From Desulfovibrio sp. (GTDB lineage Bacteria > Desulfobacterota > Desulfovibrionia > Desulfovibrionales > Desulfovibrionaceae), in contig JAISNZ010000140.1 in assembly GCA_031275955.1 (NCBI GenBank), forward strand, positions 1-5,045: a stretch of DNA of 5,045 bases. Reading direction: 5' to 3'. Both the position numbers and the translations under genes were made by a program. Below are positions 1 to 5,045 of this stretch, in pieces. Each line of letters opens with the position of its first letter. Position 1 is the stretch's first letter. The notes below the pieces were generated by a model, which was not told where the DNA came from, did no database searches, and was given only the letters and a program-made list of their open reading frames with translations.

Positions 1-2
1 TC

Positions 3-455
3 CTGCTCACGGCCGCGGTCCGCCATGAGCGGGCAGCGCGGATCTGGGGAGTCTGGACGGGAATTTTTTTGCTCCTGGTCCTGACCGCATGCCTTCACTG
101 GGAATCTTTCTTTTCCCTCCTGCCGTCCGAACCGGGAATCGCCTCCCCCCTTCCCCCGGCCTCTGACGAAAACGCGCCGACCCTTTTCCGCCAGGGGGCG
201 GCCCTTGGAGCCGGCATTCTGGGCTATGCCGTCCTGCTGGCGGCCATGGCGGGCTGCTGGCGGATGTTCCTGACAGAGAGGCGCTTGGGAACCCGGAACA
301 GGCAGAAGGCCACCCATCTGGCGGCGGCCCGCGCCCTGGCCGCCGCCGCCCCCGGCCTCCGGGAAACGTTTCTGCAAAATGCCGTGCAGGCCCTGTGCCG
401 GAACGCCGGACAGGGACGGCGGCCTCACGCGCGCAAAAACGCGGACCCCGGCTGA
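3..455 (+). CDS. C-terminal part of an unrecognised two-helix membrane protein (5' end outside window)
   Basis: The reading frame is open from the left edge (first complete codon at 3) to TGA at 453-455, giving about 150 residues, so the true start lies upstream. The TTG at 69 is an unlikely start because it falls inside the first hydrophobic segment. Two membrane segments are visible: one around GIFLLLVLTACLHW, and one starting near LGAGILGYAVLLAAMAGCW. Between them lies a Pro/Ser/Glu-containing stretch of about 40 residues. Basic residues (RMFLTERRLGTRNRQK) directly follow the second helix, which suggests that the C-terminal tail is cytoplasmic and the middle stretch periplasmic. The tail is Ala-rich and helical, then ends in a short basic, low-complexity region. 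I recognise no catalytic motif and cannot name the family. murA begins 33 bases after the stop, consistent with co-transcription. Confidence that it is coding comes from codon composition and the clean membrane topology. Confidence 0.7.
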   Translation: MLTAAVRHERAARIWGVWTGIFLLLVLTACLHWESFFSLLPSEPGIASPLPPASDENAPTLFRQGAALGAGILGYAVLLAAMAGCWRMFLTERRLGTRNRQKATHLAAARALAAAAPGLRETFLQNAVQALCRNAGQGRRPHARKNADPG

Positions 456-479
456 AAGCCGCGCGATTTTCCGCCCTTT

Positions 480-484
480 GGAGA
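480..484 (+). promoter_or_regulatory. Ribosome binding site of murA
   Basis: GGAGA lies 4 bases before the ATG at 489. The spacing is a little short but usable. It supports this start, which also gives the family-typical N-terminus MEKLVIEGG. Confidence 0.55.
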
Positions 485-488
485 TCCC

Positions 489-1754
489 ATGGAGAAACTT
501 GTCATTGAAGGCGGAATGCCCCTGCGCGGGAACATCCCGGTCAGCGGGTCGAAAAATGCGGCCCTGCCCATCCTGTTCGCGGCCATCCTGCTGGATGGCC
601 CGGTCCTTTACCATAATGTGCCGCGCCTGCGCGACATCGCCACAACCAACGCCATGCTCCGGACGCTGGGTTGTCCCGCGGACTTCACGGACGCCTCCGG
701 CAACAGCGTCACCGTCGCCCCCGGCGCCCTAAGGAATGAAGCCCCCTACGATCTGGTCCGGACCATGCGCGCCTCCGTCCTGGTGCTTGGACCGCTCCTG
801 GCCCGTCTGGGAGAGGCCAGGGTGGCCCTGCCCGGAGGCTGCGCCATAGGGGCCCGCCCTGTGGAGCAGCACCTCAAGGCCCTGGAAAAGCTGGGAGCCG
901 TCTTCACTCTGGATTCCGGCTATATTATCGGCCGGTGCGCCAAATTGCGCGGAACCGATATTTCCTTTGACTTTCCCACCGTGGGCGGCACGGAGAACCT
1001 GATCATGGCCGCCGTGCTGGCCGAAGGCGAGACCATCCTGCGCAATGCCGCCCGGGAGCCGGAAATAGGGGATCTGGCCGCCTTCCTGAACAGTTGCGGG
1101 GCGAAAATCTCCGGACAGGGTTCTGACGTCATCCACATCCAGGGGGTCACCTCCCTGCGCGGCGGCGCATACCGCATCATGCCCGACCGCATAGAGGCGG
1201 GCACCTTTCTGCTGGCCGCGGCCATCACCGGCGGCGAATGCAGCATCGAGGGCTGCCCGGTTGAGGAACTTACGGCCCTCATGGCCAAGATGGGCGAAAT
1301 GGGCGTGAGCCTGGAGCCGCATGATACCGGCGTGAATGTGCGCCGCAGCGGCATTCTGCGCGGCGTGGACATGAGTACCCGGCCCTACCCCGGTTTTCCC
1401 ACCGACCTGCAGGCGCAGATCATGGCCCTCATGACCCTGGCCGAAGGTACCAGCACTGTGGAGGAAAGGATCTTCGAAAACCGCTTCATGCACGTCCCCG
1501 AACTTTCCCGCCTGGGAGCGGACATCAAATTGTCCGGATCGCGGGCCGTGATCCGGGGAGTTAAACACCTTACCGGGGCGCCGGTCATGGCCTCGGACAT
1601 CCGGGCCAGCGCCTCCCTGGTCATCGCCGGTTTGGCCGCGCGGGGAAAAACCCAAATCCGGCGTATCTACCATCTGGATCGCGGCTATGAGCGCCTGGAA
1701 AAAAAATTAGCCCAGGCCGGCGCCCGCATCTTCCGCGCAGAAGACAACAGGTAA
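489..1754 (+). CDS. murA: UDP-N-acetylglucosamine 1-carboxyvinyltransferase (MurA)
   Basis: This cytoplasmic enzyme transfers enolpyruvate from phosphoenolpyruvate to the 3'-OH of UDP-GlcNAc, the first committed step of peptidoglycan synthesis. The 421-residue length is normal for the family (E. coli 419). The protein is a two-domain EPSP-synthase-type fold. Visible active-site residues are K22 and N23 in SGSKNAALP, R91 in the RTMRAS motif, Cys118 in GGCAIGARP (the Cys that fosfomycin alkylates in the family), R123 in the same loop, D306 in FPTDLQAQ (equivalent to the E. coli general base D305), and R398 in LDRGYERL. Because Cys118 is Cys and not Asp, the enzyme should belong to the fosfomycin-sensitive class; this is inferred from family knowledge. 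It lies 33 bases after a membrane-protein gene and 103 bases before comEC on the same strand. A run of eight A (1699-1706) sits near the 3' end. Nothing suggests truncation. Confidence 0.98.
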   Translation: MEKLVIEGGMPLRGNIPVSGSKNAALPILFAAILLDGPVLYHNVPRLRDIATTNAMLRTLGCPADFTDASGNSVTVAPGALRNEAPYDLVRTMRASVLVLGPLLARLGEARVALPGGCAIGARPVEQHLKALEKLGAVFTLDSGYIIGRCAKLRGTDISFDFPTVGGTENLIMAAVLAEGETILRNAAREPEIGDLAAFLNSCGAKISGQGSDVIHIQGVTSLRGGAYRIMPDRIEAGTFLLAAAITGGECSIEGCPVEELTALMAKMGEMGVSLEPHDTGVNVRRSGILRGVDMSTRPYPGFPTDLQAQIMALMTLAEGTSTVEERIFENRFMHVPELSRLGADIKLSGSRAVIRGVKHLTGAPVMASDIRASASLVIAGLAARGKTQIRRIYHLDRGYERLEKKLAQAGARIFRAEDNR

Positions 1755-1790
1755 ATACTGTCGTCCCAAAAGTCTGCCTTTCTGCGCCGC

Positions 1791-1838
1791 GAAACAGGCG
1801 CAAGGCGCGGGTTTTGCCCGCCGCAAGCGAATTGTTTC
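1791..1838 (+). repeat. Weak nested inverted repeat between murA and comEC
   Basis: GAAACA (1791-1796) is complementary to TGTTTC (1833-1838). Nested within is GCGGG (1807-1811) facing CCCGC (1817-1821) across a 5-base loop. The intervening arms pair poorly, so this is two short helices separated by a large internal loop. No T-run follows the inner hairpin, so I do not call it an intrinsic terminator. It could be a leader structure or chance in GC-rich DNA. Confidence 0.25.
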
Positions 1839-1857
1839 ACTCGGTATTTGCGATAGA

Positions 1858-4566
1858 ATGACCACACCATCCAGGGCGCTGCCCCTCTTCCCTTCCCCCC
1901 TGCTCCTTTTCCGGCAGATCTGCCTGCTGGCCTGGGTGGCGGGCATCCTGGCGGAACGGGAAACGGCCCAGGGACTGCTTTTTCTGATCCTTCTTCTGCT
2001 CTGCGATCTGCCCCGAAGCGGGAAGATGAGAAGAATTCCCCTGCTGGCGCTTTGTTTTGCCGGCGGTTTCCTTTACGCCCAGGCGCGAGCCGTAACGCCG
2101 CCGTCAATGCCCCTCTGGCTGGAGAAAGCCTCTTCCCTGACGGTCCTTCCCGATGGCCGGGAGATCCGCCCGCCCGCCGCGCGCCTCAGCGCCACGGTCC
2201 GTTCTGTTGATTTTCTGCCGGACAATCGCCTGCGCATCTTTCTGGAAGATCTTGTCCCTTCCGGAACGGACAAGGCCGTGCCCTATGCGGGGGGCCTGAT
2301 CTGGACATGGCAGAATCCGGAAACCGTCCCGCTGCCCGGCCAGAGGCTGGAAGCCCTTCTGAGGGCGCGTCCTGTCCGGGATATGGCCAATCCCGGCCTC
2401 TGGAGCGCGGAGCGGCATTGGGGGGATCGGGGCGTCTTCCTGCGCGCCTGGAGCAAGGGGGCGGACCCGGAGGTCCGGACGCTGCCGGAACCGGAGCCAA
2501 CTTTGGGCGCACGCCTTCGCGCCGGACTGCAGCGGCGTTTTCTAGCCTCCCTGCGGGCCGGGGAGGAGCGGTTCCGTCCCGCGAGGAGGCAGGATCGCGC
2601 GGGCGGCGATTCCGTCCAGCTCAGGGAAAGCGATCCTGCTCCAGGGGATCAGGGAACATCCCTGTCTCAGGGGGCGGCCATCCTGCCGGCCCTGATTTTC
2701 GGCGATCGTTCCCTGCTCACCCAGAGGACGACGGACCTTTTTTCCCGGGCCACCCTGGCCCACAGCCTCTCCCTGTCCGGTCTGCATCTGGGATATGCCG
2801 CCGCTCTGGGCTTTGCCCTGGCCTGGCTTGTGGGGCGCTTTTTCCCGAAACTGTTCCTGATCCTGCCCCGGCAACGCCTGGGCATGCTTCTGGGCCTGTT
2901 CCCGGCAAGCCTGTATCTCTGGCTGGGGCAGGCCCCTGTTTCCCTGGCGCGGGCCTGGATCATGTTCTCTTTCTGGGCGCTGCTCCTGTTTTTGAGCCGG
3001 CCAGCCGTTCTTCTGGACGGACTGCTGGCGGCGGCGGGAGTCCTCCTGCTGCTGAATCCCGCCTCCCTCTTTTCCTTGTCCCTGCAACTCTCGGCCCTGT
3101 CCGTGGCCGTTATCGCCCTGGTTCTGTCCCCCGTGGGCCGCCTGACGGCCGCCTGCATTCCCGGCGGAAGCCGTTTAGCCCGTCTCGCGCGCGGAGGAAT
3201 GACGGTAGTGCTGATTTCCCTGTGCATCCAGACGGCCCTTTCCCCCCTGACGGTTCGGGCCTTAGGCTCCTTATCCCTGTGTTTTCCCCTGAATCTTCTC
3301 TGGCTGCCGATTCTGGGGATTTGGGTCATGCCTCTCTCCTTTTCCGGACTCCTCTTCTCCAGCCTGGATCTGACCGGAGCGGCCGCGGTTGTTCTGCAAC
3401 TGGCCGCCTTGCCGGCGAATGCCCTTCTTGTCCTTCTGGATCTGCTGGACAGCCGGGGCTTCCTTTTCGCCCCGACGGTCCTGCGGCCGCACTGGGCGAC
3501 CACGGCGGGCTTCTGGCTGGCCTGTCTGGCCTTCCCCGCGGCCCTGCTGCGCAAAGGAAAGGTCAGATTCGGGATCCTGTCCTGCCTGAGCCTGGCGCTC
3601 ATGGCCGCGCCCCTGGTCTGGTCCTGGCAGCAAAGCCGGGAAACCATGGTCCGGCTGCGCGTTCTGGATGTCGGCCAGGGCCAGGCCCTGGTGGTGGAGT
3701 GGGGCGGGCTCGCCGAAGGGAAGGGGAATCTGCCCTCCTCGGGCCGGGCGTTGATTGACGGCGGCGGCTTTTTTCTCTCCGCCTTTGACCCGGGCAGGGA
3801 CATTGTGGCCCCCCTGCTGACGGACAACGCCCCGCCCCATCTGGAAGCCGTCATCAACAGCCATCCGGACGGGGATCACCTGGCCGGGCTTCTCCATATT
3901 CTGGATCAGTTCCGGACGGAAGTCTTCGCGGCGAACGGCAATGCCCCCAGCCCCGCCCTGGCCTCCCGGCTGGAGGGCATCCTCGCCGGACGCAACCTTG
4001 TTCCCCGTCTGCTCAAAACCGGGGATCGGCTCGAACTCGGTCCGGATCTTGGCCTGGAAACCCTCTGGCCCCCGTCCCGGCTGACGGGAAGAACCCTTGG
4101 CGACAATAACGCCTCTCTTGTCCTGCGCCTCGTCTGGAAAGGGCAGCCCCTGGCCCTGCTCTGCGGCGATGCGGAAGCGCCCGCCTTGCGCCGCCTCCTG
4201 CGCCGGCGCGCCGACCTGCGCGCCTCTGTGCTGGTTGTGCCGCACCACGGCTCCTCCGGAAGCCTGACCCCCGGTTTTTATGAGGCCGTGCGTCCCCGGC
4301 TGGCCCTGGTCAGTTGCGGCTACGGCAACCAGTGGGGCTTCCCCTCCCCCCGCGTCCGCCAGGCCCTGGCGGACCTCTCCATTCCTGTATACAGCACGGC
4401 TGTCTCCGGTCAGATCCAGGCGATCTGGAGAAGGCCGGAAGAGGACCCCGTCCTGATCACAGCCCGTCCTTTCCGGCCGGCCTCTTCCGGGGAGCGCGGG
4501 TTCAGCGGGGCTCCGCCCCGGCCAAAAGGGCAACCTGGGCCTTCAGACCGGAGCCTCAAACCATAA
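1858..4566 (+). CDS. comEC: ComEC/Rec2-family DNA internalisation channel protein
   Basis: In naturally competent bacteria ComEC is the inner-membrane channel that brings single-stranded DNA into the cytoplasm. At 902 residues this copy is on the long side for the family. It begins with three hydrophobic helices (about residues 12-77). An OB-fold DUF4131 region follows, ending in the typical NPG (178-180) and RGVFLRA. The Competence domain has GDRS (282-285), HSLSLSGLHLG (302-312, family signature SGLH) and roughly nine more membrane helices to about residue 590. The C-terminal metallo-beta-lactamase-like domain has LDVGQG (603-608), HPDGDH (669-674, putative metal/nuclease site), DNNASLVLRL from 749, GD (770-771) and PHHGSSGS from 795, then a hydrophilic tail. 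Oddities are a hydrophilic stretch at residues 233-272 carrying an inverted repeat, and GFP (827-829) where relatives usually have a His before that Pro. ATG 1858 is the first ATG, GTG or TTG in frame after murA, but it has no clear Shine-Dalgarno sequence, so expression may be weak. Confidence 0.95.
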   Translation: MTTPSRALPLFPSPLLLFRQICLLAWVAGILAERETAQGLLFLILLLLCDLPRSGKMRRIPLLALCFAGGFLYAQARAVTPPSMPLWLEKASSLTVLPDGREIRPPAARLSATVRSVDFLPDNRLRIFLEDLVPSGTDKAVPYAGGLIWTWQNPETVPLPGQRLEALLRARPVRDMANPGLWSAERHWGDRGVFLRAWSKGADPEVRTLPEPEPTLGARLRAGLQRRFLASLRAGEERFRPARRQDRAGGDSVQLRESDPAPGDQGTSLSQGAAILPALIFGDRSLLTQRTTDLFSRATLAHSLSLSGLHLGYAAALGFALAWLVGRFFPKLFLILPRQRLGMLLGLFPASLYLWLGQAPVSLARAWIMFSFWALLLFLSRPAVLLDGLLAAAGVLLLLNPASLFSLSLQLSALSVAVIALVLSPVGRLTAACIPGGSRLARLARGGMTVVLISLCIQTALSPLTVRALGSLSLCFPLNLLWLPILGIWVMPLSFSGLLFSSLDLTGAAAVVLQLAALPANALLVLLDLLDSRGFLFAPTVLRPHWATTAGFWLACLAFPAALLRKGKVRFGILSCLSLALMAAPLVWSWQQSRETMVRLRVLDVGQGQALVVEWGGLAEGKGNLPSSGRALIDGGGFFLSAFDPGRDIVAPLLTDNAPPHLEAVINSHPDGDHLAGLLHILDQFRTEVFAANGNAPSPALASRLEGILAGRNLVPRLLKTGDRLELGPDLGLETLWPPSRLTGRTLGDNNASLVLRLVWKGQPLALLCGDAEAPALRRLLRRRADLRASVLVVPHHGSSGSLTPGFYEAVRPRLALVSCGYGNQWGFPSPRVRQALADLSIPVYSTAVSGQIQAIWRRPEEDPVLITARPFRPASSGERGFSGAPPRPKGQPGPSDRSLKP
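2585..2642 (+). repeat. Inverted repeat inside comEC
   Basis: GCAGGATCGC (2589-2598) is exactly complementary to GCGATCCTGC (2630-2639). Allowing one bulged base, pairing extends to 2585-2598 against 2630-2642, with a 31-base loop. The repeat falls inside the hydrophilic stretch between the OB-fold and the Competence domain. A second short hairpin, CAGGGA (2650-2655) with TCCCTG (2659-2664), follows 8 bases later. The octamer TTCCGTCC also occurs twice (2572-2579 and 2610-2617). The reading frame stays open throughout. Confidence 0.6.
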
Positions 4567-4617
4567 AGGCGGTTTTGATCAGCATTTCCCGAAGGATGTG
4601 ACCGTGTTGCGAAATTC

Positions 4618-4656
4618 GAAAGAGAAAGGAAAGACAGGAAGGATCGGGAAAAGGGG
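4618..4656. other. Polypurine (+) / polypyrimidine (-) tract in the comEC-infA convergent gap
   Basis: Of 39 bases, 36 are purines on the plus strand. On the minus strand, which is the strand of infA mRNA, the same stretch has about 17 C and only 2 G. C-rich, G-poor RNA is the known preference of Rho loading (rut) sites, so it may help end infA transcription. That role is inferred from composition alone. Confidence 0.4.
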
Positions 4657-4674
4657 CTGTCGAAAGGCCGACCC
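4649..4674 (-). terminator. Candidate weak terminator hairpin after infA
   Basis: Read on the minus strand, three bases after the infA stop, GGGTCG is followed by a GCCTTT loop and then CGACAGCCCC, which pairs back imperfectly with a bulge; CCCC then runs into TTTT. The stem is short and interrupted and the T-run has only four bases, so intrinsic termination would be inefficient. Because the hairpin reads both ways it might also act on comEC transcripts, but no T-run of note follows on that side. Confidence 0.3.
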
Positions 4675-4676
4675 TC

Positions 4677-4895
4677 TTACTTCATGCGGTATGTGATCCG
4701 GCCGCGGGTCAGATCATAGGGGGAAAGTTCCACCTTGACGCGATCCCCCGGCAGGATACGGATATAAAATTTACGCATCTTTCCGGAAATATGGGCCAGC
4801 ACCTCATGCCCGTTTTCCAGTTCCACCCTGAACATGGCGTTGGGCAGGGCTTCCTGCACCACGCCATCCACCTCAAGAGCTTCTTCTTTTGCCAT
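4677..4895 (-). CDS. infA: Translation initiation factor IF-1
   Basis: IF-1 is a small S1/OB-fold protein that binds the ribosomal A site of the 30S subunit during initiation, working with IF-2 and IF-3. The 72-residue length equals that of E. coli IF-1. The sequence aligns by eye along its whole length with the family: LPNAMFRVELENGHEVLAHI, then SGKMRKFYIRILPGD, then VELSPYDLTRGRITYR. The start MAKEE is the family-typical N-terminus and has a purine-rich Shine-Dalgarno just upstream. The gene faces comEC tail to tail with a 110-base gap, so it is not part of the murA-comEC unit. Among proteins in the window it is the best phylogenetic marker, resembling Desulfovibrio-type IF-1 as I recall it. 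No truncation or odd residue is seen. Confidence 0.98.
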   Translation of the reverse strand: MAKEEALEVDGVVQEALPNAMFRVELENGHEVLAHISGKMRKFYIRILPGDRVKVELSPYDLTRGRITYRMK

Positions 4896-4898
4896 ATT

Positions 4899-4907
4899 CT
4901 CCTCTCT
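4899..4907 (-). promoter_or_regulatory. Shine-Dalgarno of infA
   Basis: On the minus strand AGAGAGGAG ends 3 bases before the ATG, and its internal GAGG lies 5 bases away. It is much stronger than the sites of murA or comEC, in keeping with a highly expressed translation factor. Confidence 0.75.
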
Positions 4908-4971
4908 GCCGCTCGCCGGGCAGTGCGACTATTCATTAACCGCCTGTTTCCTTGGCACGTTTGGGGATGGT

Positions 4972-4977
4972 TGTCAA
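4972..4977 (-). promoter_or_regulatory. Perfect TTGACA hexamer, possible -35 element upstream of infA
   Basis: TTGACA on the minus strand lies 76 bases before the infA ATG, a reasonable place for a sigma-70 -35 box. At the optimal 17-base spacing the -10 position reads CAAGGA, a very poor match to TATAAT. A TAATGA further down (around 4938-4933) is too far to pair with this -35. It is therefore only half of a promoter by sequence. Confidence 0.3.
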
Positions 4978-4988
4978 TCCCGCAAGCG

Positions 4989-5029
4989 GCGCAGTCCGGA
5001 TTCTTCCGGATTTTCTCCGGACCTTGCGC
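4989..5029. repeat. Three phased TCCGGA palindromes within a larger inverted repeat
   Basis: TCCGGA occurs at 4995-5000, 5005-5010 and 5016-5021, with starts 10 and 11 bases apart, about one helical turn each. The outer two copies form part of a longer stem: GCGCA plus GTCCGGA (4989-5000) pairs with TCCGGAC plus TGCGC (5016-5022 and 5025-5029), with a two-base bulge, 12 base pairs in all, leaving the middle copy in the 15-base loop. Alternative 6-bp hairpins can form between copies 1 and 2 or 2 and 3. It lies just upstream of the TTGACA before infA. It may be an operator, the end of a neighbouring transcript, or chance within coding DNA. Confidence 0.5.
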
Positions 5030-5045
5030 GCCCCCAAAGCCTTTT

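Noticed and set aside
729..1673. Minus-strand open frame of 314 codons opposite murA
   Set aside because: It is antisense to a fully conserved murA, and its His/Gly/Gln-rich product has no domain signature.
2554..2673. Frameshift in comEC as the explanation of the hydrophilic stretch
   Set aside because: The frame is continuous with ComEC motifs on both sides, and I see no family-like residues in the other two frames of this stretch.
3661..3684. LDVGQGQA instead of the more familiar LDVGQGDA in ComEC as a lost catalytic residue
   Set aside because: The residue after GQG varies among ComEC proteins, so this is not evidence of inactivation.
2307..3758. Plus-strand open frame of 483 codons overlapping comEC
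   Set aside because: It is a +2-frame shadow in GC-rich DNA, dominated by Pro, Gly, Arg and Ser. The comEC frame carries the conserved motifs throughout.
2667..3857. Minus-strand open frame of 396 codons opposite comEC
   Set aside because: Its Arg/Ser-rich composition is typical of a GC-rich antisense frame, with no start context and no motif.
3271..4533. Long minus-strand open frame (420 codons) opposite comEC
   Set aside because: It is the antisense shadow of the comEC C-terminal half. Its product is low-complexity (Gly, Gln, Arg, Pro) with no recognisable motif, while the plus strand encodes clear ComEC motifs.
4953..4968. Sigma-54-like promoter starting with TGGCACG on the plus strand
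   Set aside because: The -24 half (TGGCACG) is perfect, but the expected TTGC at the -12 position reads GGGA, so the essential GC is missing.

Overview
The window reads as core chromosomal DNA of a GC-rich, Gram-negative bacterium. The best lineage clue is the 72-residue IF-1. Its start (MAKEEALEVDGVVQEALPNA) and its end (GRITYRMK) look like the Desulfovibrio-type (Desulfovibrionales) form of the protein. This placement rests on recalled family resemblance, not on a search. I see no insertion sequence, CRISPR array, tRNA or rRNA.

Layout. Positions 1-455 (+) hold the 3' end of an unrecognised membrane protein with two predicted membrane helices. After 33 bases comes murA (489-1754, +), which encodes the first committed enzyme of peptidoglycan synthesis, with all the catalytic residues I checked present. 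A 103-base gap leads to comEC (1858-4566, +), a 902-residue DNA-uptake channel protein with an OB-fold domain, a multi-helix Competence domain and a C-terminal metallo-beta-lactamase-like domain. A 110-base convergent gap holds a weak hairpin and a 39-base polypurine/polypyrimidine tract. infA (4677-4895, -) follows on the other strand. The last 150 bases, upstream of infA, hold an isolated TTGACA hexamer and a cluster of three TCCGGA palindromes inside a larger inverted repeat. All three minus-strand frames are open at the right edge, so an upstream gene could end there, but I cannot say in which frame.

The membrane-protein fragment and murA are spaced like one operon. comEC could belong to it or have its own weak expression. 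infA is convergent and independent of them. Functionally the window combines housekeeping genes (cell wall, translation initiation) with one DNA-uptake gene.

I did not find a clearly new biological system. The most unusual items are a hydrophilic stretch within ComEC that carries an inverted repeat, the helically spaced TCCGGA cluster upstream of infA, and a C-rich, G-poor stretch just past the end of infA.
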